A stretch of DNA of 5,875 nt from Clostridia bacterium (GCA_017414725.1 JAFQKZ010000044.1:1-5875), one strand, 5' to 3'; shown: positions 1-5,875, counted from the first letter of the stretch. Numbers and translations: made by a program. Notes: a model not told the origin generated them from the letters alone.

Positions 1-2004
1 AATAAAATCTTGTATTTTTTGCGAATTTTTATCAGAATATATATACTTTTTTAACGCAAAATACATAGGAAGTTCACGTGAAGCAACACGTATATCCGTC
101 AATTCTTCCAACGTAAACCCAAACAACGGATTTAACATTGTTGCCGCTAACGATACGTCATCAACAGGATTGTTAATAAACTGTAAAATCGATGTTATGG
201 TTAAAATTTCCGCAGTCGATAAAAATTCTTCTGTGTTTTCTGACAGCACCGGTATACCAAAATTTCCCAGCTCTCTTTTGTATATGTTAATATGATTTTT
301 TGTATTTCTTAACAAAATACATATATCTTTATAATTATATTTTTTGTTAGATACTAATTCTTGTATTGTTTTTGCTATTTCTTGCGCTTCAAAAATATCC
401 TCGAGTTCCTTGTCGTTAATTTCTGAAGTATCTATTAATTTTATATTAAAACAATTCGTGTTCGGATCTCGATTAGTTTTAATCTCGTCATAACCAAACA
501 CTAATCTTTCTTCGTTATTATAATCAATGTCCCCGATCTTTTTAGACATCAAATTTTCGAAAATAAAATTTATAGAGTTTATTACTTCTTTATCACTTCT
601 GAAATTTTTACTTAATATAATTTTTGCTTTTTCTTTACAATCCTCGTTATATGTTTTGTATTTATTTTTTTTATCTAGAAAAATTTCAGGTCTTGATTGC
701 CTAAAACCGTAGATACTCTGCTTGACGTCTCCAACCATAAAAATATTCTGTTCATCCCGACTAACTAGCCTAAAAATCGCATCTTGTACTTCGTTTATAT
801 CCTGGTATTCGTCTATCATGATTTCGTCAAACTGCTCAGAAATACTGCGTGCAATATCACTTTTTTGTCTATTCTCGTCAGCAAGTAGCTTCAAACAAAA
901 ATGTTCTAGATCGCTAAAACTTAATATGTTTTTTTGGAGCTTAATTTTGGTCAATTCTTGATCAAAATAGCTTGCTATATTAAAAATTAATTCTATTTTA
1001 GGGTAAATTTCTTTAACAACAGTTTGTATTTCGCTTTGCGACCAACACAGGCAATTCTTTAGCTTTTCTATAATATTTTTAGCTTCAGATCTTTTTGAAA
1101 TCATAATTTCTTTTTCATATATGCTATCTTTAATTTTAAAAGATTTAAGTCTTGTAAAATTAAAGTTAGAAATTTGTTTAACTATATCGTCCCACGTGCC
1201 GGTATTTAATGTTTCTTTAATATTCTGAATATTGTTAAAATCTTCTTCAAAAAAAGTTAAATATTTTTCTTCTAATTCTTTTGTACTTTTAATAATCTCT
1301 ATCGATTCTAAAATATTTGTTAATACCAGATTAATTTTGTCTCGAGAAAATTCTAAAATATATTCTTGCCAAACATTATTGCAGTTTGTGCATTTTTTAT
1401 ACATATTCAGAATATCAGAGAACCATTTTTGTGGAAAAGCAATAGACTCTGTAAATTTATATATATCTAATATTATATTTTTGAATATTTCTGTATTATT
1501 CTTTTCGTTTCCAAATAAATCTAATACGTCATAAAAAATCGGATTTTCTTGCTCGAAAAAAAAATCCAGCGTATTTTCTAATGCTTTATGCGTCAAATCT
1601 AACAAATCAGAACTGTCAGATATCTTAAAACTGGGCGATATGCCTAATTTGAAAAAATTTTCTTTGATTATATTATTGCAAAAACTATGTATGGTTCCGA
1701 TTTGAGTGCATTTTAATAGTATTTTTTGACGTTGCAAGTTTATATTATCAGGCTCTTGCTCGATTAATTCTGATAATTTTTGGGAAATTCTGGATTTCAT
1801 TTCCTGCGCCGCAGCGTTTGTAAACGTCACTATCAACAATTTATTTACGTCTATCGGATCTTTTTTGTCTGTTATTTTTCTTATAACACGCTGAACTAAT
1901 ACAGATGTTTTGCCTGACCCTGCTGCAGCAGATACTAATATCGCACCTGTTTCAGCTGTGATAGCGTCTAGTTGTTCCTTTGTCCATGTGCTTTTTTTGG
2001 TCAT
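1..2004 (-). CDS. addA: ATP-dependent helicase/nuclease subunit A (AddA), N-terminal 668 residues, cut by the left window edge
   Basis: AddA is the UvrD-like helicase and nuclease subunit of AddAB, which resects double-strand breaks in the cytoplasm for RecA recombination. The frame is open without a stop from the ATG at 2004 to base 1. Superfamily 1 motifs appear in order: an N-terminal WTKEQ at 7-11, Walker A AAAGSGKTS at 26-34, motif Ia TFTNAAAQEMK at 60-70, a TIHSFC motif, Walker B DEYQD at 398-402, motif III VGDVKQSIYGFRQ at 424-436, and NFRS at 467-470. The final part resembles the AddA region after motif IV (DICILLR, GIPV, NNPVDDVSLA). AddA is usually about 1200 residues, so the remaining helicase motifs and the C-terminal nuclease lie outside the window. 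The start was chosen because the conserved WTxEQ must be included. A GTGGAA lies almost against the ATG, a poor ribosome site, so translation may be coupled to ddh, whose stop is 13 bases upstream. No addB lies directly upstream. Related UvrD/PcrA helicases are less likely given the SAAAGSGKT and SIYGFR wording. Confidence 0.93.
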   Translation of the reverse strand, partial: MTKKSTWTKEQLDAITAETGAILVSAAAGSGKTSVLVQRVIRKITDKKDPIDVNKLLIVTFTNAAAQEMKSRISQKLSELIEQEPDNINLQRQKILLKCTQIGTIHSFCNNIIKENFFKLGISPSFKISDSSDLLDLTHKALENTLDFFFEQENPIFYDVLDLFGNEKNNTEIFKNIILDIYKFTESIAFPQKWFSDILNMYKKCTNCNNVWQEYILEFSRDKINLVLTNILESIEIIKSTKELEEKYLTFFEEDFNNIQNIKETLNTGTWDDIVKQISNFNFTRLKSFKIKDSIYEKEIMISKRSEAKNIIEKLKNCLCWSQSEIQTVVKEIYPKIELIFNIASYFDQELTKIKLQKNILSFSDLEHFCLKLLADENRQKSDIARSISEQFDEIMIDEYQDINEVQDAIFRLVSRDEQNIFMVGDVKQSIYGFRQSRPEIFLDKKNKYKTYNEDCKEKAKIILSKNFRSDKEVINSINFIFENLMSKKIGDIDYNNEERLVFGYDEIKTNRDPNTNCFNIKLIDTSEINDKELEDIFEAQEIAKTIQELVSNKKYNYKDICILLRNTKNHINIYKRELGNFGIPVLSENTEEFLSTAEILTITSILQFINNPVDDVSLAATMLNPLFGFTLEELTDIRVASRELPMYFALKKYIYSDKNSQKIQDFI

Positions 2005-2017
2005 TTTCCACAAAAGC

Positions 2018-3007
2018 CTAGAGTATCGTCGCTCTTAAATCTTCGTTTGAGCGTTCGTGAAGATACGCCGGCGGAATGTCGAATATTGTTTTACAGCCAT
2101 AATTCCGATCCGTGCTCAATCTATAAGCTGCTCTGGCGCACGCTACAAGAACTCCAGCCGTAAATTCAGGGTTCGAATCTAATTTAAGTTTATACTCGAT
2201 TACATGGTTGTTTGTACGGTCTAATCCTGTGCATCCTGTACGAAAAACCGTTCCGCCATGAGGTAACTTTTTGTGGTTTTTGTCTAACTCTTCTTGTGTG
2301 ATAAAATAAACATTTGTATCGTAATCTGAAAAATAGTTCGGCATGTTCTTGATTTTTTCTTCGATTTCTTTTGGGTTTGCATCCGAATTTATAACCACAT
2401 AACACTCCCGTGTGTGCTTCTCGCGAACGCTTAAATCAGGATTCTTACCGGTTCGTACCAAGTTTAGAGAATCTTCGACAGGAATAGTGTATTGGCGTGC
2501 GTCCACGACCCCCGGAATTCTACGAATCGCATCCGAATGTCCTTGAGACACGCCCGGACCCCAAAAAGTGTAATCTTTTCCCGTAGGGAGAATCGCTTGA
2601 CCATACAGCCTCATCAGAGAAAACATACCCGGGTCCCAACCGGTTGAAATGATTCCTACTTTGTTGTTTTTTAGACAAATTTTATTGATATTTTCAAAAT
2701 GCTCCGGAATTTTGGCGTGTGTATCAAAACTATCTACAACATTGAAAAAACTCGCCATTTGCGCAGTTTGAACAGGTAAGTCATTCGCGCTTCCGCCACA
2801 CATTATCATTACGTCAATCTTGTCAATCATGTTCTCAGTATAATTACAAGAGTAAATTTTGGCCCCTGTTTGAGATTTTAAATTACTAGGTTCTCGACGT
2901 GTGAAAATGCCAACAAGTTCCATGTCTTTTGATAATTTCGTGGCAATCTCTACGCCCTTGCCAAGATTTCCGTAGCCATATATGCCGATTTTGATCATGT
3001 ATGTCAT
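2018..3007 (-). CDS. ddh: meso-diaminopimelate D-dehydrogenase
   Basis: Ddh (EC 1.4.1.16) reductively aminates L-2-amino-6-oxopimelate (open form of tetrahydrodipicolinate) with ammonia and NADPH, giving meso-diaminopimelate in one step for peptidoglycan and lysine. The product is 329 residues from the first ATG; family members are about 320-330. An N-terminal Rossmann dinucleotide motif GYGNLG is at 11-16. Family-typical blocks follow: VVDSFDTH at 90-97, STGWDPG at 121-127, WGPGVSQGHSDA at 149-160, the HTR segment at 198-200, PHGG at 249-252 and NPEFTAGVL at 279-287. Two starts are possible: ATG at 3007, only 3 bases after AAAGGA, and ATG at 2998 (326 residues, beginning MIKIGIYGYG), 12 bases after it; the second gives more natural anti-SD spacing. 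The gene follows cdaA after a short gap holding a possible promoter and ends 13 bases before addA. It is visibly GC-richer than its neighbours (29 of 60 bases at 2521-2580 against 17 of 60 at 3541-3600 in cdaA), suggesting codon selection or transfer. Confidence 0.95.
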   Translation of the reverse strand: MTYMIKIGIYGYGNLGKGVEIATKLSKDMELVGIFTRREPSNLKSQTGAKIYSCNYTENMIDKIDVMIMCGGSANDLPVQTAQMASFFNVVDSFDTHAKIPEHFENINKICLKNNKVGIISTGWDPGMFSLMRLYGQAILPTGKDYTFWGPGVSQGHSDAIRRIPGVVDARQYTIPVEDSLNLVRTGKNPDLSVREKHTRECYVVINSDANPKEIEEKIKNMPNYFSDYDTNVYFITQEELDKNHKKLPHGGTVFRTGCTGLDRTNNHVIEYKLKLDSNPEFTAGVLVACARAAYRLSTDRNYGCKTIFDIPPAYLHERSNEDLRATIL

Positions 3008-3010
3008 ATA

Positions 3011-3016
3011 TCCTTT
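3011..3016 (-). promoter_or_regulatory. Ribosome binding site of ddh
   Basis: AAAGGA on the minus strand. It ends 3 bases before the ATG at 3007 and 12 bases before the in-frame ATG at 2998. Aligned to the anti-SD (AAAGGAGG complement), the effective spacing is about 1 base for the first ATG and 10 for the second, so it bears on which start is used. Confidence 0.6.
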
Positions 3017-3035
3017 CTTAATTTATCATTACTTT

Positions 3036-3064
3036 ATAATATATCGAACAGCTCGAAAAAGCAA
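3036..3064 (-). promoter_or_regulatory. Possible sigma-A-type promoter of ddh
   Basis: On the minus strand, TTGCTT (3064-3059) is separated by 17 bases from TATTAT (3041-3036), in the gap between the cdaA stop and ddh. Transcription would begin near 3029, leaving a leader of about 22-31 bases that contains the AAAGGA site. The -35 is only a half match to TTGACA, and AT-rich DNA yields chance hits, so this is tentative. Readthrough from cdaA is also likely, because no terminator is visible between the two genes. Confidence 0.4.
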
Positions 3065-3076
3065 ATAATACGTATA

Positions 3077-3964
3077 CTATTTATAAATATTTTTTTGTTT
3101 TTTTAAATTATTTAGAGCGCTTAGAACTTTTGATTTTCGTTCGATTTCCGGATTTATCAGTATTAATTTTTTTAGATTAGTTTTAAATGCTTTCATATCT
3201 AAAAAAACTCTAAGACTACCATTTGTTGCAATAGAAATATTCCCTGATTCTTCTGATAACACTATTGATATAGCATCAGAATTTTCAGTTATTCCTATAG
3301 CAGCTCTGTGCCGGGTTCCTAAATCACGATTAACATTTTGATATCGAGTTGTTAATGGCAATATACATCCAGCAGCGTATATAAGGCCATTTTTTATAAT
3401 TAATGCACCATCATGCAGTGGAGATTTATCGTAAAATATATTACATATTAGCGGTATAGATGGAACAGATTTCAATACTGTACCTGTATCTATAATTTCG
3501 CCAAGTTTGGTATCTCTTTCAAATACTACCAAAGCTCCCATCTGCTCGTTACGTAATGAAAATATAGAATCTGAAATAATATCTATAATTTGGGAATACG
3601 TTTTGTTATAATTCTCTTCTTCGTTTGTTATATTATTTATTGGCCACCAATTACCAAATTTACTTCTTCCTAATTTTTCTAATACTCTACGTAACTCTGG
3701 TTGAAATACTATTAACAAACCAAATATGCTAAATTGAAAAAAATTATTTAGCAATGTACTTAACATTCTAAAATTTAATTGATTTGCCAAAAAGTATACA
3801 CAAAAAATTATCATGATTCCCTTTACTAATTGTCCGGCACGAGACTCTCGAATAATTTTTATTAAATTATATATTAAAAATGCTACTATTACGATATCCA
3901 ATAAATCAAATACATTAAAAGTTCGCATGAAACTTTCTATAATATTTTTCGGTGTCATTGACAT
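3077..3964 (-). CDS. cdaA: Membrane diadenylate cyclase CdaA (DacA)
   Basis: CdaA condenses two ATP into cyclic di-AMP, the messenger controlling potassium and osmolyte uptake and cell-wall homeostasis in Gram-positive bacteria. With the ATG at 3964 the protein is 295 residues. Three hydrophobic segments lie at about 18-38, 46-61 and 65-87, the usual CdaA anchor. FQPELRRVLEKLG (87-99) follows, linking to the cytoplasmic DAC domain (about 122-285). The two signature motifs are intact: DGA in SPLHDGALII (DGA at 185-187) and RHR in GTRHRAAIG (218-220), so it should be active. The start needs choosing: a TTG at 3967 opens the frame but sits 2 bases after AAGGA; the ATG at 3964 is 5 bases and the ATG at 3958 is 11 bases away, so either ATG is better. 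The gene has its own promoter. In most Firmicutes cdaA is followed by cdaR and glmM; here ddh follows instead. Length is slightly above the usual 270 or so, with the excess at both ends. Confidence 0.96.
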   Translation of the reverse strand: MSMTPKNIIESFMRTFNVFDLLDIVIVAFLIYNLIKIIRESRAGQLVKGIMIIFCVYFLANQLNFRMLSTLLNNFFQFSIFGLLIVFQPELRRVLEKLGRSKFGNWWPINNITNEEENYNKTYSQIIDIISDSIFSLRNEQMGALVVFERDTKLGEIIDTGTVLKSVPSIPLICNIFYDKSPLHDGALIIKNGLIYAAGCILPLTTRYQNVNRDLGTRHRAAIGITENSDAISIVLSEESGNISIATNGSLRVFLDMKAFKTNLKKLILINPEIERKSKVLSALNNLKKQKNIYK

Positions 3965-3969
3965 CAATA

Positions 3970-3974
3970 TCCTT
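3970..3974 (-). promoter_or_regulatory. Ribosome binding site of cdaA
   Basis: AAGGA on the minus strand, 2 bases before the TTG at 3967, 5 before the ATG at 3964 and 11 before the ATG at 3958. The spacing argues against the TTG and leaves the two ATGs as candidates. Confidence 0.6.
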
Positions 3975-4007
3975 GTTTTTTATATTTTATAAAAGCTAAT
4001 AAATATT

Positions 4008-4035
4008 ATTATAGTATTTCATCTTTTAAAAGCAA
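4008..4035 (-). promoter_or_regulatory. Probable sigma-A-type promoter of cdaA
   Basis: A perfect -10 TATAAT (4013-4008) lies 16 bases downstream of TTGCTT (4035-4030) on the minus strand. Transcription would start near 4001 and give a leader of about 37 bases with AAGGA just before the start codon. The perfect -10 and good position make it credible; the -35 is weak (3 of 6). No operator or riboswitch-like fold is evident in the short leader. Confidence 0.55.
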
Positions 4036-4432
4036 ATGATTAGCAAAAACTTGAAAAGCTACACGGAACGTAAAAACAAAAGCAATCTATCACGTTTCAT
4101 AACATACTTTTTATTCAATATTTCTATGAATTTTATATACTTTTATTCTTAAATCTCGTTATGCTGCAGATTCTTTTAGATCTATAATTTTTTATATCTT
4201 ATTTTATTATTACATTATAGTTTCTGATTTTGCAGAAACTATAATAAATTTTCCACATTCAAACTTTCCTTTAACCACCCTAAACATCACGTTTCTTCTC
4301 TGTTTTCCTTAACTGTTCTTTCTCAATCTCTTAGAGGTAAAGAGAAGATAATGTCTGCATGCTTAAAGATCATCACAAACCAATTGATTACCAAATAAAA
4401 CATTCTCACGTTCATTATACAAGCTACTAAAC
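4036..4432. other. Gene-free stretch between tRNA-Leu and the cdaA promoter
   Basis: No open frame here looks like a gene on either strand. The longest minus-strand candidates I read are about 30 codons (ATG at 4415, stop at 4323-4325, no ribosome site) and 25 codons (running through the inverted repeat); neither is recognisable. The stretch holds a perfect 13-bp inverted repeat at 4214-4245 and a weak 6-bp hairpin at 4327-4345. Any transcript trailing the tRNAs would pass through it. It may hold an unrecognised small RNA or a decayed gene, but nothing shows this directly. Confidence 0.6.
4214..4245. repeat. Perfect 13-bp inverted repeat with a 6-base loop
   Basis: The arm ATTATAGTTTCTG (4214-4226) is followed by the loop ATTTTG and the exact reverse complement CAGAAACTATAAT (4233-4245). 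A transcript of either strand would form a 13-bp hairpin. The stem is AT-rich (3 G/C pairs in 13) and neither side is followed by a clean T tract, so it is not a classical intrinsic terminator, though on the minus strand it could end the tRNA transcript. A protein-binding palindrome or the end of a small RNA is equally possible. Confidence 0.7.
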
Positions 4433-4518
4433 TGGTGCGGTCAGTGGGACTTGAACCCACACATCAAAGAGATACATGCCCCTCAAACATGCCTGTCTAC
4501 CAGTTTCAGCATGACCGC
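4433..4518 (-). tRNA. tRNA-Leu, anticodon GAG, with encoded CCA
   Basis: This 86-base minus-strand gene folds as a class II tRNA. The acceptor stem is GCGGTCA/TGACCGC (7 bp), followed by discriminator A and encoded CCA (4435-4433). The D arm is CTG/CAG with the loop containing CTGGTAGA. The anticodon arm is CATGT/GCATG around TTGAGGG, giving anticodon GAG, which reads CUC and CUU. A 14-base variable arm can pair ATC with GAT around TCTTT, as expected for leucine. The T arm is GTGGG/CCCAC around TTCAAGT. It lies 29 bases downstream of tRNA-Arg and is almost certainly on the same transcript. Confidence 0.96.
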
Positions 4519-4547
4519 ATACAAAATTCACATCTTGAACACAACTA

Positions 4548-4624
4548 TGGTACGCCAGGAGGGATTCGAACCCCCGACCTCTTGGTTCGTAGCCAAACAC
4601 TCTATCCAGCTGAGCTACTGGCGC
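4548..4624 (-). tRNA. tRNA-Arg, anticodon ACG, with encoded CCA
   Basis: This 77-base minus-strand gene gives a regular cloverleaf. The acceptor stem is GCGCCAG/CTGGCGT with a G-U pair at 1:72, then discriminator A and encoded CCA (4550-4548). The D region is AGCTCAGCTGGATAGAGT. The anticodon stem TTTGG/CCAAG surrounds CTACGAA, giving anticodon ACG. The T arm is GGGGG/TCCCTCC-type pairing around TTCGAAT. A34 is normally deaminated to inosine by TadA in bacterial tRNA-Arg(ACG), so it reads CGU, CGC and CGA. It is first in a two-tRNA operon behind a strong promoter. Confidence 0.97.
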
Positions 4625-4640
4625 AATACCTGTATATAAA

Positions 4641-4669
4641 ATTCTATAACTATTTATTAAAAATTTCAA
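4641..4669 (-). promoter_or_regulatory. Promoter of the tRNA-Arg/tRNA-Leu operon
   Basis: On the minus strand TTGAAA (4669-4664, 5 of 6 matches to consensus) and TAGAAT (4646-4641, 5 of 6) are separated by exactly 17 bases. The start point would be near 4634, leaving a leader of about 10 bases before the tRNA-Arg 5' end. This is the best-formed promoter in the window and fits a stable RNA operon. No terminator is visible between the upstream signal peptidase gene and this promoter. Confidence 0.65.
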
Positions 4670-4728
4670 TATACGCAACAAAATATTAATTCGTTTTAAT
4701 TTAAATTTAAAAATAATTGTTAAATATA

Positions 4729-5262
4729 TTAATTTATTTTTCCTATGTTATCGAATGGCGAGATTCTATACACAGCTTTACCTATTATATTTTTTATTGG
4801 AATAAGTCCTACTTCTGTAAATCTGCTGTCTGTTGAGTTATTTCTATTATCCCCCATTACCCATACATGATCTTTTGGGATCTTACACGGCAGGTCTATA
4901 TCCCCTTGAAGCCACAGATTTTTTTCGCGTATATAATTCTCGTGTAATTCTTCGTTATTAATTATAACTTTGTCTGTAAAATAATTTATATCTATGATTT
5001 GATTTTCAGTAGCAATAATTCTTTTTATTAACGGCGTATCCAGATATTTTCCGCGTTTAATTATTACTATATCTCCTGATTTAGGCTTGTAATTGAGCTC
5101 CCAAACTATGATTTTGTCATTATTTTTAAGAGTGGGCAACATAGAATCTCCACTAATATTTACAGTTCTCACAACAAAACAAACCAATAGTACAGCAAGA
5201 AATATTCCCTGTACTATTGATTCTGTGAGATCATAAAATACACTAAATAATTTTGTTTTCAA
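4729..5262 (-). CDS. lepB: Type I signal peptidase, second of a tandem pair
   Basis: Signal peptidase I removes signal peptides from exported preproteins on the outer face of the cytoplasmic membrane using a Ser/Lys dyad. This 177-residue protein has the small Gram-positive (SipS-like) form: one N-terminal membrane anchor at about 16-35, then the catalytic domain outside. The nucleophile Ser40 lies in SGDSMLPT, the general base Lys80 in PLIKRIIA, and the family box GDNRNNSTDSR is at 137-147, so it should be active. The frame opens with TTG at 5262; no ATG or GTG lies between the in-frame TAG at 5278-5280 and the anchor, and the length agrees with homologues. The ribosome site is weak (AGAAGAG about 10 bases upstream), so translation may be coupled to the upstream peptidase gene, whose stop is 27 bases away. 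The two proteins are clearly paralogous but diverged. The 104 bases after the stop lead into the tRNA operon with no GC-rich terminator. Confidence 0.95.
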   Translation of the reverse strand: MKTKLFSVFYDLTESIVQGIFLAVLLVCFVVRTVNISGDSMLPTLKNNDKIIVWELNYKPKSGDIVIIKRGKYLDTPLIKRIIATENQIIDINYFTDKVIINNEELHENYIREKNLWLQGDIDLPCKIPKDHVWVMGDNRNNSTDSRFTEVGLIPIKNIIGKAVYRISPFDNIGKIN

Positions 5263-5289
5263 AAACTCGCAACTCTTCTAGACAAATAA

Positions 5290-5875
5290 TTAAGCTGTTT
5301 GATTATAACTGGTAATTACACCCATTCTGTTAAATGGATAAACTATAAATTTAGCTTTACCTACAATGTCTTCATTGGGGATCAGGCCTATCATAGTATG
5401 GCGACTATCGCCCGAATTATTTCGGTTATCACCCATAACGAAACAATAACCGTCAGGAATCACTTCAGGTATATCATTATCGCCGGTTAGCCACATTTTC
5501 TCTTTAATATACGGTTCTTCGAGCTTTACATTGTTAACCGTAACAGTTCCTTCGTCAAAATCTATTTTCAGAGTCTGACCTTGGGTAGCTATAATTCTCT
5601 TTATTAACGGTTTGTCAAAATTTTGGCCGTGTTTGATTACGACTACATCCCCCTGAGTAGGAACATAATTCCAACGGACTACAGCTACTTTATCTTTGTT
5701 CAAAAGAGTGTTCATCATAGATTCACCATCTACAGTAAAGAATCTAAATAAAAACGTCATCAAAATGACAGATATAATAAAAACTTGTACAATTGACTCG
5801 CTCCACTCAAAGCAGAACGTCGAGAATTTACTCGCAGGATGTTTATACGCGATTGCTTCACTATTAATTTTTTCG
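5290..5875 (-). CDS. lepB: Type I signal peptidase, first of a tandem pair, 5' end beyond the right window edge
   Basis: This has the same function as its downstream neighbour: cleavage of signal peptides at the outer membrane face. The frame is open from the stop TAA (5290-5292) to the right edge, giving 194 residues. A shorter reading from a TTG at 5763 would cut the membrane anchor in half and is rejected. The visible protein has a polar N-terminal stretch of at least 24 residues (with YKHPASKF), an anchor at about 27-47, the nucleophile Ser52 in VDGESMMNT, the base Lys92 in PLIKRIIA and the box GDNRNNSGDSR at 148-158. All catalytic elements are intact. A cytoplasmic extension before the anchor is not present in the second copy. 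Both copies share ESIVQ before the anchor, PLIKRIIAT around the lysine and GDNRNNS, so they arose by duplication. The true start and promoter lie outside the window. Confidence 0.94.
   Translation of the reverse strand, partial: EKINSEAIAYKHPASKFSTFCFEWSESIVQVFIISVILMTFLFRFFTVDGESMMNTLLNKDKVAVVRWNYVPTQGDVVVIKHGQNFDKPLIKRIIATQGQTLKIDFDEGTVTVNNVKLEEPYIKEKMWLTGDNDIPEVIPDGYCFVMGDNRNNSGDSRHTMIGLIPNEDIVGKAKFIVYPFNRMGVITSYNQTA

Noticed and set aside
1374..1392. A CxxC pair in AddA (Cys205 and Cys208) as a possible metal site
   Set aside because: Only one pair is seen there, and the iron-sulfur cluster of the AddAB complex is known in AddB, so there is no support for a metal site.
527..1534. Several plus-strand open frames of 61-100 codons
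   Set aside because: They lie entirely opposite the continuous addA frame, have low-complexity Ser/Phe/Ile-rich products and no ribosome sites; they are shadows of the AT-rich coding strand.
1972..2405. A plus-strand frame at 1972-2163 and a second minus-strand frame at 2190-2405
   Set aside because: Both overlap the well-supported ddh and addA reading frames and give no recognisable protein.
4327..4345. Hairpin TCTCTT/AAGAGA with a 7-base loop as a terminator of the tRNA operon
   Set aside because: The stem is only 6 bp and no T tract follows on the minus strand; such pairs are expected by chance.
4215..4415. Short minus-strand frames of about 25 and 30 codons in the non-coding gap
   Set aside because: No convincing ribosome site for the longer one, no recognisable product, and the shorter one runs through the inverted repeat; there is not enough evidence to call a small protein.
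4427..4689. Overlapping 84-codon open frames on both strands across the two tRNA genes (with peptides such as GGIRTPDLLVRSQTLYPAELLA cut to GGIRTPDLLV)
   Set aside because: They are translations of the tRNA genes and their complement. The GGIRTPD and VAQLDR type peptides are well-known annotation artefacts of tRNA sequences.
5299..5490. A 63-codon plus-strand frame opposite the first signal peptidase gene
   Set aside because: It is antisense to the conserved catalytic-box region and shows no independent coding signal.
5290..5763. Signal peptidase start at the TTG at 5763 giving a 157-residue protein
   Set aside because: The frame stays open to the right edge and the residues upstream complete the membrane anchor, so the gene is 5' truncated by the window rather than starting here.

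Overview
This window is AT-rich DNA from a bacterium using the standard genetic code (TGG for Trp, stops TAA and TAG). It most likely comes from a low-GC Gram-positive, probably a Clostridia-type Bacillota. The reasons are a membrane diadenylate cyclase of the CdaA type, two small single-anchor type I signal peptidases in tandem, an AddA-type recombination helicase and a meso-diaminopimelate dehydrogenase. The assignment is inferred from gene content only; no rRNA or other phylogenetic marker is present.

Every gene lies on the minus strand, so transcription runs from high to low coordinates. In that order: (i) a signal peptidase I cut by the right edge (5290-5875); (ii) 27 bases later a second, paralogous signal peptidase I (4729-5262); (iii) tRNA-Arg(ACG) and tRNA-Leu(GAG) (4624-4433) behind a near-consensus promoter; (iv) a gene-free stretch of roughly 400 bases (4036-4432) holding a perfect 13-bp inverted repeat; (v) cdaA (3077-3964) with its own promoter; (vi) ddh (2018-3007), probably also with its own promoter; (vii) addA, starting 13 bases after ddh and running off the left edge (1-2004).

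The genes fall into two functional blocks. The right block makes signal peptidases that cut secreted preproteins at the membrane, followed by two tRNAs. The left block joins c-di-AMP synthesis (cell-wall and osmotic homeostasis), synthesis of meso-diaminopimelate for peptidoglycan and lysine, and repair of DNA double-strand breaks. The usual cdaA partners, cdaR and glmM, are not downstream of cdaA here, and addB is not directly upstream of addA.

I see no insertion sequence, CRISPR array, phage gene or unknown multi-gene system. The points most worth a second look are the unusual cdaA-ddh-addA neighbourhood, the look-alike promoter and leader regions of cdaA and ddh, the higher GC of ddh, and the inverted repeat in the non-coding gap.
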